Source of the DNA: Streptosporangium subroseum
Lineage (GTDB): Bacteria; Actinomycetota; Actinomycetes; Streptosporangiales; Streptosporangiaceae
Direction: 5' to 3'
Length of the DNA stretch: 64,000 bases
Assembly (NCBI RefSeq): GCF_900188345.1
Contig: NZ_FZOD01000015.1
Location: 62,001 to 126,000, forward strand
In this document: positions 52,406 through 61,033 of the stretch, one piece after another
Numbering within the stretch: the first letter of the stretch is position 1
Layout: each line of letters opens with the position of its first letter
The notes under the pieces: model-generated
Seen by the model: only the letters and a program-made list of their open reading frames with translations
The model's database searches: none
Told to the model about the DNA's origin: nothing
Made by a program: the position numbers and the translations under genes

Positions 52406-54571
52406 GTGTCGGCGCAGGAACGCAGGCTCGCCGCCATCGCGGCGGCTTCGGCCGACGCCTTCCGCCACGGGGGCTATCACCAGGTGAGAGCAGAGGACGT
52501 CGCGGAGCGCGTACGGCTGCCACGGGGCGGTGAACGCGACAGGGGACGCAGCGCCGTCTGGCTGTACAACGAGGTCAGGAGCCGGCGCGTGCTCGTGGCC
52601 CTGGCGGTCAAGCACGCCTTCGACGAGTTCACCGCCTGCGACGCCGACAGCGTCGACGCCACCGGCGGAACCGGTGCCGCCGGCGGAACCGGTGCCGCCG
52701 ACGGCGACGCGGCCGGAGGCGAGCCGCCGCACTCCCTGCTCGACGCCCAGAACCTGGTCACCGCGGCGCTGCGCAGGGTGGCCCGCTTCCACCAGGTGGA
52801 GCGCTTCATGCTCAGCCAGGTGCGCCTGGGGATCGGGGACATCTCGACGTCGGAGAAACGCCTGTCCGCGGGACAGAGCCAGCCGGTGTGGGAGACGACG
52901 GAGGTCTACGGCGCCACGGCCGCCGCCGGGTGGGACGGCCGCGTCACCGCGTACGCGCGGTACCTGGCTCCCCGGCTGGAACGCGCCGCGCTCACGGTCG
53001 GCGTTCCCCCCGGCGGCTGGGCCGAGGCGAGCGCCGAGCGCCTGTCGGAGCTGGCCTTCCGCTCGATGGTCGACGACCCCGAAGGCCCGGCCGACCATCA
53101 GGCGGCGGCGCTCGAAGCACACTGGTTCGCCCGCGACCTCGTCCCGCTCGCCGGAGAATGGGCCGGACGGCTGCGCACGGCCGAGCAGGCCGCCGAGCTC
53201 GCCCGGCGGATCGGCGCCGACGGCCGTGCTCGGACGCGCGCCCTCGACGTGGTCCTCCAGGTCCTGCTGGACAGCCCCCTGCTCGCGCGGGCGGCGGAGG
53301 TCGGCGGGGAGCTCGCGGGCCTGCTGGCCGACGATCCCTCCGAGCTGCGGGCCCTGTGCGACGTGACCGGCAGGCAGGGCCTCGCGTGGCTGCGCCTGGG
53401 TGACCTACCGGCCGCGAGAGCCTGCTTCGAGCACTCCCTGCGGGTCGCGGGCGAGCTTCCCGTGCCCGCCGACGCGAAGTCCTGCGGCTCGCGGGCCGAG
53501 CACAATCTGGCCGAGGTACTGGTGGAGACCGGCCGTCCGAGCGAGGGGTTGCGCAAGCTCGAAGACCTGTACGACGAGCAGGCCGGGGACCTCCCCGCGA
53601 CGGGGACCGCCCCGGCCTGGCGGCGCCTCACCCTCATCCGGCAGGCGATGGCCAGGGCCGCCTCCAGGGCGGGGCGGACGGTCACCGGCGTGGCCCTCGC
53701 CGAGGCGGCGCTGGCCGATCGGGAAGAACGTCTCGGCCGGGACAACGTCAACACGGCCTCGGCCAGGGTGACGTTCGCCGAGGCCCTGCTCGCCGCGGGC
53801 CACCCGGCGCAGGCGCGGCACCACCTGACCGAGGCGCTCCGGCTCCGCGCGCAGCAGCTGACGCCCGAGGGTTACTGGCCCCAGTACGACACCGTGCGCC
53901 TGGCGGAGATCGAGCTGGCGGCGGGGTTCCCCGCGCAGGCCGTACGGCTGCTCACCGATGTCGCCGTCACCGGCGAGTGGTTCGCGCGGCGGGTCTCCCC
54001 GCGGCTCCACGCCGAGGCGTCACTGGTCCGCTGCCTGGCGCTCACCGCGTCGGGAGAGCCGGCCCAGGCACTCGCCGGCCTTCGGGCGCTGCCCCCCGAC
54101 CGGGCGGTACGACGCGCCCAGGCCGCCGCCCAGCTGGCCCTCGGCGACGCGACCGCCGCCGCGCGGACGCTCGCGGCCCTCGCGAAGGCCGAACGCGACC
54201 ACGGCGACGACTTCCCCGGCCAGGCGGAGAGGTTGCTCCTGACCGCCAGGGCCGCGCACGCGCTGGGGCGCGACGGCGAGGCGGAGGCGGCGAGCGCCGC
54301 GCTCCTGTCGATGGGCGGGGAGTCCTTGGACGCCTGCCATCCCGTCGTCCTGGCGGGACGGCTGGACCTCGCGCTCCTGCGGGTGGGCGCGGGCCGGGTG
54401 GAAGAGGTCTCCTCGCTGCTCGCGCCGCTGCTCGACCGTCGCCCGCTGGCTCACGGCCGCGCGCCCCTGGGCGACGGGTATCCCCTCCTGGCCGCGGCGA
54501 GATCCGTGGCGATCCGCGCGGGAGGGTCTCCCTCGATCACGCCGGAGGATCGCCTCTGGGAGAACGGCTGA
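52406..54571 (+). CDS. TetR-like HTH fused to a long helical-repeat (TPR-type) domain
   Basis: About 721 residues. Residues ~5-75 resemble a TetR HTH (RLAAIAAASADAFRHGGYHQVRAEDVAERV...SAVWLYNEVRSRRVLV). The usual short recognition turn is interrupted by a charged insert (RLPRGGERDRGRS). A Gly/Ala/Asp low-complexity tract (about 92-112) follows. From about 240 to the end is a run of helical TPR-like repeats (ELGDL-type, e.g. GRQGLAWLRLGDLPAARACFEHSLR and ARVTFAEALLAAGHPAQARHHLTEAL). GTG 52406 has GAGGGG ahead; GTG 52385 is the alternative. The architecture suggests a DNA-binding regulator with a protein-interaction arm. No family name is recognised. Confidence 0.82.
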   Translation: MSAQERRLAAIAAASADAFRHGGYHQVRAEDVAERVRLPRGGERDRGRSAVWLYNEVRSRRVLVALAVKHAFDEFTACDADSVDATGGTGAAGGTGAADGDAAGGEPPHSLLDAQNLVTAALRRVARFHQVERFMLSQVRLGIGDISTSEKRLSAGQSQPVWETTEVYGATAAAGWDGRVTAYARYLAPRLERAALTVGVPPGGWAEASAERLSELAFRSMVDDPEGPADHQAAALEAHWFARDLVPLAGEWAGRLRTAEQAAELARRIGADGRARTRALDVVLQVLLDSPLLARAAEVGGELAGLLADDPSELRALCDVTGRQGLAWLRLGDLPAARACFEHSLRVAGELPVPADAKSCGSRAEHNLAEVLVETGRPSEGLRKLEDLYDEQAGDLPATGTAPAWRRLTLIRQAMARAASRAGRTVTGVALAEAALADREERLGRDNVNTASARVTFAEALLAAGHPAQARHHLTEALRLRAQQLTPEGYWPQYDTVRLAEIELAAGFPAQAVRLLTDVAVTGEWFARRVSPRLHAEASLVRCLALTASGEPAQALAGLRALPPDRAVRRAQAAAQLALGDATAAARTLAALAKAERDHGDDFPGQAERLLLTARAAHALGRDGEAEAASAALLSMGGESLDACHPVVLAGRLDLALLRVGAGRVEEVSSLLAPLLDRRPLAHGRAPLGDGYPLLAAARSVAIRAGGSPSITPEDRLWENG

Positions 54572-54678
54572 GCGTGCTGAAGGACTGTCTTCGAGAAGAC
54601 GGCTGAGCATGCCCGTCACCACCCGGGGTTCCTGGTCGTCAACGCGTCCAGGAGCAGGTCAGCGGGGCAGAAAGACGG

Positions 54679-55491
54679 TCATTGGGATTCTCCCGACGGG
54701 TGGAGCGGATCCTCTGGAACGGTCCAAATGACCGCCTCGGCGGAGTGTGCCCGCAGGATGGCGAACCCGTGCTCGCCGAGCACCCGGCGGGTCCACTCGA
54801 CGGTCTCGTCGAGGTCGCCGGCACCGCCGTCGTCGACCTCCATCCCCTGGAGAAGCCTTCCCAGGGTGAGCGCGGTCTCCTGCGTGGCCGGATCCCCCTC
54901 GGGGAGATGCGGAAGTGCCCGCGCGAGCAGGTTCGCGGCGTCACGACGGTCGGTGCCGGCGGTGTTCCGGCGGCCGGCACGCAGGGCCAGCGCCGTGCCG
55001 AGCCGGTAGCGCAGATACAGGGCGGCCCGCTCGTCGTCGTCGCACCCGTCGAGGGCGGCCCGCAGCCGGTCGATCGCGAGATCCAGGTCGTAGGGCACTC
55101 CGCGGTCCGCGTGCCGGCTCAGCAGCAGTTCGCCGAGGGCCGCGTGATCGGCCGCGCTGAACCAGGCGTTCTCCGAACGGAGGTCGTCGGCCTCGGAGAG
55201 CATGGTGATGGCGACGTCCCGGTCGGCGGGATCGCCGAAGGCCTCCCAGCGCACCTCGTGCGCCCGGCCCACCAGGGAGAAGGACCACTGGCCGCAGTCA
55301 TGGGCGAGGAGCCAGCCCGCGTGGTCGGCCGCCTCGTCGAGATCCGCCCGGCTCGCACCACCGGGGACGTCTTCGCTCGTGCACCGCCGCAGGATCGCGT
55401 CAACGAGGTCCCGGCGCCATTCGGGCTCACGGTCGGTGCCGGTCATCTCCGCCCGCTGGGCACGCAGCCATGCGATCTCATCCCCTGCCAT
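54679..55491 (-). CDS. Helical-repeat (TPR-like) protein of unknown function
   Basis: The 270-residue soluble protein has helix pairs like those found in SARP-linked or CHAT-linked TPR proteins (DRDVAITMLSEADDLRSENAWFSAADHAALGELLLSRHADRG, DLAIDRLRAALDGC). ATG 55491 has GGGGAG upstream. It is convergent with the TetR-TPR gene and could be its partner, but this is only position. The upstream region 55,495-55,560 is AT-rich and probably holds the promoter. Confidence 0.8.
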   Translation of the reverse strand: MAGDEIAWLRAQRAEMTGTDREPEWRRDLVDAILRRCTSEDVPGGASRADLDEAADHAGWLLAHDCGQWSFSLVGRAHEVRWEAFGDPADRDVAITMLSEADDLRSENAWFSAADHAALGELLLSRHADRGVPYDLDLAIDRLRAALDGCDDDERAALYLRYRLGTALALRAGRRNTAGTDRRDAANLLARALPHLPEGDPATQETALTLGRLLQGMEVDDGGAGDLDETVEWTRRVLGEHGFAILRAHSAEAVIWTVPEDPLHPSGESQ

Positions 55492-55595
55492 GCCGGCTCT
55501 CCCCTCGCGGACTGTACGAAACTATATATAAATAATCCCCTCTAACTTGTGGCAAATAAAGAACTACCCCCGAGGGAGGCCGGGCAGGAGGCGGG

Positions 55596-56462
55596 TCAGC
55601 CCTTTGTCGCCCCGGCCGTAAGGCCGCCGATGAGGTGCCTCTCGGCGATCGAGTAGAACCCGAGGGCGGGCAGCATCGCGAGGACGACGTAGGCCAGGAC
55701 GCGAGCCGTGTCGGTGGAGTACTGGCCTTGGAACTGCCGGAGCCCGACCGGGATGGTCCACCAGTTGGGGTCGTTGAAGACGACCAGCGGCAGCATGAAG
55801 TTGTTCCAGCTGGCCACGATCGCGAGCACGGACACCGTGGCGAGCGCCGGCCGGGCCATCGGCAGGAGGATCCGCCAGAAGAACCCGTAGGCGGTGCACC
55901 CGTCGAGCGTCGCCGCCTCCTCGATCTCCCTCGGGATGTTCCTGAAGAAGGTGCGCAGAACAATGATCGTCACCGGCAGGCCGAAGGCGGCCTGGGGCAG
56001 GATCACGCCGAGGGGGTTGTCCAGCAGGCCGAAGGTCCGCAGCAGGATGAACAGGGGCAGGATCGCCACCGCGAAGGGGAACATCAGCCCGACGGAGAAG
56101 AGCGTGAAGATCAGCTCCCTTCCCCTGAAGGCGAACCGGGCGAAGACGAACGCCGCCAGCGCCGAGACGCCGACGACGAGGAGCGTCGTGGCCACCCCGA
56201 TGAGCGCGCTGTTGCCGAGCGGACGCCAGAAGGACGCGGAGACCAGGAGGTCGGCGTAGTTCGAGAAGACCCACGGTGAGGGCAGCCCGAAGGGGCTGGT
56301 CGCCAGCTGGGCGTTGTCCTTGAAGCCGCCGAGCACTCCGTAGACTATCGGCACGACGATGAACGCCCCGAGCACGATGACGGTCGCGTGCAGGAGGAGG
56401 GTCCGGAGCCGCGCGCCCGGCCGCCGGCCGGGCGCCGTCGCGCGAGCGCTCCGCCCGGTCAT
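55596..56462 (-). CDS. Carbohydrate ABC transporter permease (MalG-like)
   Basis: The 288-residue membrane protein has six predicted helices and the EAA coupling loop IEEAATLDGCTAYGFFWRILLPMARPA. ATG 56462 overlaps the MalF-like stop (ATGA). It forms the channel with the MalF-like subunit for sugar import. The cargo is presumably an oligosaccharide such as a glucan fragment, inferred from the neighbouring GH5 gene. Confidence 0.94.
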   Translation of the reverse strand: MTGRSARATAPGRRPGARLRTLLLHATVIVLGAFIVVPIVYGVLGGFKDNAQLATSPFGLPSPWVFSNYADLLVSASFWRPLGNSALIGVATTLLVVGVSALAAFVFARFAFRGRELIFTLFSVGLMFPFAVAILPLFILLRTFGLLDNPLGVILPQAAFGLPVTIIVLRTFFRNIPREIEEAATLDGCTAYGFFWRILLPMARPALATVSVLAIVASWNNFMLPLVVFNDPNWWTIPVGLRQFQGQYSTDTARVLAYVVLAMLPALGFYSIAERHLIGGLTAGATKG

Positions 56463-57475
56463 CGCTGGTCTCGCATAACGGTGATCGCTCCTTCGGTGTC
56501 ACGGCGCAGGACGTATCGCTGGTAGCCCAGTGCGAAGACGAGGCTGATGAGGAACATCGCCACGCTGATCGCGTTGGCGTAGCCGACCTGGTAGCGCTTG
56601 AAACCCTGCTGGAACATCGTCACGGCCATGGTCTCGGAGCCGTGGATGGGTCCTCCCTCGGTGAGCACCCACACCAGGTCGAACAGCTGGACCGCGCCGA
56701 TGACGGCCAGGAAGACGCTGATGCGGATCGTCGGCCCGAGCAGCGGCAGGGTGATGTACCAGAACGCCTTCCAGCCGCCGGCCCCGTCGATCTCGGCCGC
56801 CTCGGTCAGCTCCCTGGGGATGCCCTGCCGCCCCGCCAGGTAAAGGATCATGTGGAAGCCGAAGTACTTCCAGGTCATGACGAGGAACAGCGAGTACAGG
56901 ACCATCGACGGGTCCGCGAGCCAGGTCGTCGCCAGATTGCCCAGCCCGACCAGGTCCAGGACCTGGTTCGCCAGTCCCCGGGTGGGCGAGAAGACCATCG
57001 TGAACAGGACGCCGGTGATGACCTCGGAGAGGACGTAGGGCACGAAGAACACGACCCGGTACAGCGCCCGGCCGCGCATGCGCTGGTTGAGCAGCATCGC
57101 GATGGCGAGGGCCAGCGGCAGCTGGATCACCAGGGAGAGGCCGATCAGGATCAGGCCGCGCTGCAGGTCGCCGAGGAAGATCTTGTCCTCGAACAGCCGG
57201 ACGAAGTTGTCCAGCCCCAGGAAGTTGGTCGGCGGGCCGCCCAGGCCGTTCCACTTGAACAGGCTGGTGTAGATCGCGATGGCGATCGGCACGAGGACCA
57301 GTAGGAAGAACAGCACCATCGCCGGGAGCAGGAACAGTGTGATCGTCACCCAGCCGCGACGCCGGCGCCGATCGGGCGTGCCCTCCTCCTTCGTGGCCGC
57401 GCGGGACGCCGCCGCGTCTTTCGGCCGCTCATCGGCCGGGACGGAAAGCTCGGACACGCCCTTCGGTGCACTCAT
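56459..57475 (-). CDS. Carbohydrate ABC transporter permease (MalF-like)
   Basis: The 338-residue membrane protein has a long charged N-terminus (about 40 residues), then TMs starting WVTITLFLLPAMVLFFLLVLVPIAIAIYTSLFKW. The EAA loop is ELTEAAEIDGAGGWKAFWYITLPLLGPT. It lies 42 bp downstream of the binding-protein stop and is coupled to the MalG-like gene. Together with the binding lipoprotein it forms a CUT1-type importer; the ATPase is not encoded here and is probably a shared MsiK-type protein elsewhere. Confidence 0.94.
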   Translation of the reverse strand: MSAPKGVSELSVPADERPKDAAASRAATKEEGTPDRRRRRGWVTITLFLLPAMVLFFLLVLVPIAIAIYTSLFKWNGLGGPPTNFLGLDNFVRLFEDKIFLGDLQRGLILIGLSLVIQLPLALAIAMLLNQRMRGRALYRVVFFVPYVLSEVITGVLFTMVFSPTRGLANQVLDLVGLGNLATTWLADPSMVLYSLFLVMTWKYFGFHMILYLAGRQGIPRELTEAAEIDGAGGWKAFWYITLPLLGPTIRISVFLAVIGAVQLFDLVWVLTEGGPIHGSETMAVTMFQQGFKRYQVGYANAISVAMFLISLVFALGYQRYVLRRDTEGAITVMRDQR

Positions 57476-57517
57476 CGTTCGCGCTCGTCCTCTACTCGTT
57501 CTCCGCCGGGTTTCTCG

Positions 57518-58804
57518 TCACTCGTTCTTCGCCGTCTCGGTGATGGCCTCGGTGACCTCCTTGGCTCCCAGCGTCCCGGCGATGAGCTCGGCCACACTGT
57601 CGTTCACCTGCTGTCCGACGGCGGGCGCGTAGGCCTGGTCGAGGTAGAGCTGGAATCCGGCAGCCTTCCCGAGCGCCTCGGACACCGAGGCGAGCTTCGC
57701 GTCCTTGATGGCGTCTTCCGCTCCCTTGACGACCGGAAGGAACGCCCCCGTCGCCACCGCCCTGCGCTGGTTGTCGAGGTTGGAGATGAACTTCAGGAAG
57801 TCGATCGCCTCGGGCGGCGCGTCCTTGCCGACGGCGAACCCGCCGCCGCCTCCGAAGGCGTCCGTCGCGTCGCCCTTGCCGCCCTCGACCGCGGGGAAGG
57901 GGAAGAAGGCCAGGTCGTCGCCGATGCCGTCGGGGGTGCCCGACGAGTCGCGCTGGACCGTCGGCGCCCACTGACCCATCAGTTCCATGGCGGCCTTTCC
58001 GCTGCCCATCAGCGCGGCCTGCCCGTCGGGCGTGCCGTACCCGGCGCCGAGGAAGCCCTTCTGGAACGGGTCGAGGTCGACGAGCTCCTTGAGACGCTCG
58101 CCCGCCTGGACGAACTCGGGCGCGGTGAAGGTGGCGTCGGCGCCCGCCTGCTTGAGCGCCGGCAGGCCCGCCACGCGCATGGCGAGATAGGCCCAGTAGT
58201 AGTGGCCCGGCCACTTGTCCTTGCCCCCGAGGGCGATCGGGGTGATCCCCGCCGCCTTGAGCTTCTTGACGGTGTCGAGGAATCCGGTCCACGTGGTCGG
58301 CGGCTCGGAGACACCCGCCTTGGCGAACAGCGCCTTGTTGTACCAGAAGCCCACCATGCCGACGTCGAACGGCACCGCGTAGGTCTTGCCGTCGAACTGG
58401 TAGGGCTGCACGGAGGCCGGCGTGAGCGTGTCGGCCCAGGGGGCGATGTCGGCGGTGATGTCCTTGGCCAGCCCCGCCTCGATCTGCTGCTGCAGCACGC
58501 CTCCGCCCCATGTGTTGAAGATGTCGGGGATCGACCCCGACTGGGTGAGCGTGGTCAGCTTGGCCTTGTACGCCTCGTTCTCCAGGGGTGTGACCTTGAT
58601 GGTGATGCCGGGGTGCGCCTTCTGGTACTCGGTGGCCAGCGCCTGCCATACGGGCAGCATCGGTTCGATGTTCTGGATGTGCCACCATTCGATCGTCTTG
58701 GAGGCGGCCTTTCCGGTGTCGCCCCCGTCCTCGCTTGCGCAGCCCCCCAGAAGCAGCGAGGCCGCTGCCAGCAGCGCCACGCTCCGTCGACCTAACGAGA
58801 TCAC
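57518..58804 (-). CDS. Carbohydrate-binding lipoprotein of the ABC transporter (SBP family 1)
   Basis: The 428-residue secreted receptor has a signal peptide with lipobox LLGGC (Cys at about residue 22). SBP_bac_1 features include IEWWHIQNIEP, EYQKAHPGITIKVTPLENEAYKAKL, GSIPDIFNTWGGGVLQQQIE and VGFWYNKALFAKAGV. Sugar specificity cannot be read. It is the first gene of the SBP-MalF-MalG operon. Degenerate GAAA-N-TTTC elements at 58,959-58,990 mark its LacI-controlled promoter. Confidence 0.94.
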   Translation of the reverse strand: MISLGRRSVALLAAASLLLGGCASEDGGDTGKAASKTIEWWHIQNIEPMLPVWQALATEYQKAHPGITIKVTPLENEAYKAKLTTLTQSGSIPDIFNTWGGGVLQQQIEAGLAKDITADIAPWADTLTPASVQPYQFDGKTYAVPFDVGMVGFWYNKALFAKAGVSEPPTTWTGFLDTVKKLKAAGITPIALGGKDKWPGHYYWAYLAMRVAGLPALKQAGADATFTAPEFVQAGERLKELVDLDPFQKGFLGAGYGTPDGQAALMGSGKAAMELMGQWAPTVQRDSSGTPDGIGDDLAFFPFPAVEGGKGDATDAFGGGGGFAVGKDAPPEAIDFLKFISNLDNQRRAVATGAFLPVVKGAEDAIKDAKLASVSEALGKAAGFQLYLDQAYAPAVGQQVNDSVAELIAGTLGAKEVTEAITETAKNE

Positions 58805-58958
58805 GATGATCCCTTCCTTTCGATGGAGATGTCCGCGGTGTTCCGGTAACCCTCATTGGCGCCGGGTGGCCTCCGGCCGGGTGCGGGAGCGGACCTGTGA
58901 TGCTCGCTCTCCCACTTCGCGGAGCCTGCTGACGGATCACCGCCGCTCAGATCCGGAT

Positions 58959-58990
58959 TGAAAACTTTCGACTAATATCCGATAGTTTCT
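58959..58990. promoter_or_regulatory. LacI-type GAAA-N-TTTC operators upstream of the sugar-binding protein
   Basis: TTGAAAACTTTCGA and CGATAGTTTCT are two adjacent sites like the CGAAA-N-TTTCG dyad found at the repressor and GH5 promoters. They lie 155-190 bp upstream of the SBP start. Confidence 0.6.
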
Positions 58991-59072
58991 GCTGGTGCCG
59001 TGAGATTACAGCGGCTTTACAGCTGGATCAACGGCCGTTGTCGAGCTGTTACGAGGCGGTTGCGCGGAGCGT

Positions 59073-60494
59073 TCATGAGGCGGCTCCGGAGCCGGATCCC
59101 GCCTGGCCCGCGAGACTGGCGGTCAGCAGTTCGACCAGCGGTTCCCGCCGTACGCAACCGGCCAGCGCGAAGGAGTCGGCGAGCGCGGCCAGCTCCTCCT
59201 CGGACAGGCCGCGGAAGAGCTCCGCGTACTCGGGGACGAGCGCCTGCGCGATGAGGATGTGCCGGATCAGGTCGTCGACCTGGTAGCGCGCCCCCCACGG
59301 GTACGGATTCCAGGACGGGGCCTCGGTGTCCATCAGCCGGTGCAGGGGCGCGAGGTCGTCGGCCGTCTCCTCCATCGTCGAGCCCCACCGGTCGGCGCCG
59401 AGGCGCTGCTTCTTGTCGATGAAGGCGCCGAAGCGGTTCAGGTACGGCCCCGCCGGGTCGGCGTGCACCACCCCCTGCAGGCCGACGTCCTTGTAGGTCC
59501 AGAGCGACCATCCGGCGTCGTGGGCGTCGTAGATGGCGAGCTGGTCGCGGAGGATCTGGTAGCGCTGGGCGTCGATCTCCGGGTCTCCGGTGTAGACGGG
59601 CCCGAACTCCCCCACCCACAGCGGCGTGCCGGTCTCCCGCTGGAAGAGGGTCCTTCTGTCGAAGGCCCGCTCCAGGTGCTCGCGGTCGACCCACTCCCCG
59701 CGGGTGTAGCCGGGGTACGGCCCGCCGTGCGCGAATCCGGCGAGGGCGTAGTCGTGACAGACGAAGACGGTGTTCTCGTAGACCTCGCGGAAGATCGTGA
59801 AGTCGGTGGAGTAGGTGTTGCCGTCGAGGAAGAGCACGTGCGCGGGGTCGACGGCGCGGACCGCCTTGACCAGGCGGTCGTAGAACGGCCCGACGACCCG
59901 GCCGGCCACGTCGCCCGGCTCGTTCACCGGGTTGTACCCGGCCACCCACGGGTTGTCCCTGTAGCGGTCGGCCATGAACTCCCACAGGTGCACGACCCGG
60001 TCCTGGAAGTGCCGGTGCTGCCAGAACGCCGCCACATGGGTGGGGTTGTCGGAGTGCCAGTGCTGGTTCTGCGAACCGGGCAGGGCGTGCAGGTCGATCA
60101 CGCTGTAGATCCCGTGCGCGCCCAGCAGCCCGATGACCCGGTCCAGCCGGCGGAACCCCTCCTCCCGCATCTCCATCGGCCGGTCGTCGGACTCGAAGTG
60201 CCGGTAGTTCACCGGGATCCGGACGCAGTTGACCCCCATCGCGCTGAGCAGCGCGGCGTCCTGCGGACCGAAGAACGAGGTCAGCAGCCGGTCGAAGAAG
60301 AACGCGGCACGCTCCTCCCCGAGCACGTCGCCCACCGCGGTGCGCATCGACGACTCGTTGGCGGGGTGGCCGGTGATGAAGTTCTCCATGTTCATCCAGC
60401 CCCCGAGGCCCACCCCGCGCAGCCGCACCGGATCTCCCGAGGGATCGACGAGCCGGGATCCGTTCACGCGCAGGGGTGTCTGGTTGTCAGGCAT
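59073..60494 (-). CDS. Glycoside hydrolase family 5 enzyme, cytoplasmic
   Basis: The 473-residue GH5 protein starts LRGVGLGGWMNMENFITGHPANESS. The catalytic acid/base Glu is in Y-N-P-V-N-E-P-G and the nucleophile Glu in W-V-G-E-F-G-P. CVRIPVNYRHF and VIDLHALPGSQNQHW are further GH5 blocks. There is no signal peptide, so it probably hydrolyses an imported beta-glucan oligosaccharide. ATG 60494 has GAGGAG five nt upstream. It lies upstream of the sugar ABC operon on the same strand, with LacI-type sites in its own promoter. Confidence 0.93.
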   Translation of the reverse strand: MPDNQTPLRVNGSRLVDPSGDPVRLRGVGLGGWMNMENFITGHPANESSMRTAVGDVLGEERAAFFFDRLLTSFFGPQDAALLSAMGVNCVRIPVNYRHFESDDRPMEMREEGFRRLDRVIGLLGAHGIYSVIDLHALPGSQNQHWHSDNPTHVAAFWQHRHFQDRVVHLWEFMADRYRDNPWVAGYNPVNEPGDVAGRVVGPFYDRLVKAVRAVDPAHVLFLDGNTYSTDFTIFREVYENTVFVCHDYALAGFAHGGPYPGYTRGEWVDREHLERAFDRRTLFQRETGTPLWVGEFGPVYTGDPEIDAQRYQILRDQLAIYDAHDAGWSLWTYKDVGLQGVVHADPAGPYLNRFGAFIDKKQRLGADRWGSTMEETADDLAPLHRLMDTEAPSWNPYPWGARYQVDDLIRHILIAQALVPEYAELFRGLSEEELAALADSFALAGCVRREPLVELLTASLAGQAGSGSGAAS

Positions 60495-60555
60495 CAAATC
60501 TCCTCAGCCACTTGCCGGGAACCGCCCGCTGGGGAGCACGGCTCGCCGAACGGCT

Positions 60556-60586
60556 AAAATATTTCGGGCTTAATCCGAATATTTCG
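60556..60586. promoter_or_regulatory. LacI-type operators at the GH5 promoter
   Basis: AAAATATTTCG (60556-60566) and CGAATATTTCG (60576-60586) repeat the GAAA-N-TTTC motif 20 bp apart. The second is a near-perfect dyad. They lie 62-92 bp upstream of the GH5 start. Confidence 0.65.
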
Positions 60587-60960
60587 TGCCCGTGACATTA
60601 GATAGGTCTTCCATCCCACGTCAATAGGCGTGAGGTGGCAGCTGCCGGGCCATGACAGCCGCCCTTACGGGACGGCATCCACCACGCGGGCCGCCCGGGA
60701 TTCTCGTGAAAGTTTCATATCCGCCCAAAGGTCGACCCATGTACCCGGGCCGGAGACGGCGGCGCTCTCCCCTCCGGTGGACCGGGCAATCCCCACCGGG
60801 CAGACTGAGGCATCGGAGGGGTGCGGACGGGATCGAACCGTCATACATGACCGACCTCCTCATGCATGAGGGACCGAATCTTTCATAAGATCACAAAAAG
60901 TTTCAATAACCGGAGAGAATGCGGATTACCCTCCGCCTCTCGGCGCCCCGGATAGGGAGG
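60587..60960. other. Intergenic region with further GAAA-N-TTTC sites, no gene seen
   Basis: Between the GH5 and repressor genes there is a perfect dyad TGAAAGTTTCA at 60707-60717. Weaker copies are CGAATCTTTCA at 60875-60885 and AAAAAGTTTCA at 60896-60906. No open frame with a good start or known motif is present. A minus-strand stretch around 60,825-60,845 resembles a tRNA T-arm, but the rest of a tRNA is absent. Confidence 0.5.
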
Positions 60961-61006
60961 CCCTCACGAGGGGATGTGCTCCGCGGTGAGCCATCGAGCG
61001 ACACTC

Positions 61007-61018
61007 CGAAAGTTTTCG
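61007..61018. promoter_or_regulatory. LacI-type autoregulatory operator
   Basis: CGAAAGTTTTCG lies within a 16-bp near-palindrome TCCGAAAGTTTTCGGA, immediately upstream of the repressor start. It is the best candidate for autoregulation. Confidence 0.65.
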
Positions 61019-61033
61019 GATATGCTGCGTGGC

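Noticed and set aside
60780..60880. Minus-strand stretch resembling a tRNA T-arm and acceptor 3' end (ACGGTTCGATCCCGTCCGCACC region)
   Set aside because: No matching D-arm, anticodon arm or 5' acceptor strand occurs at the right distance. It is at best a relic and probably chance.
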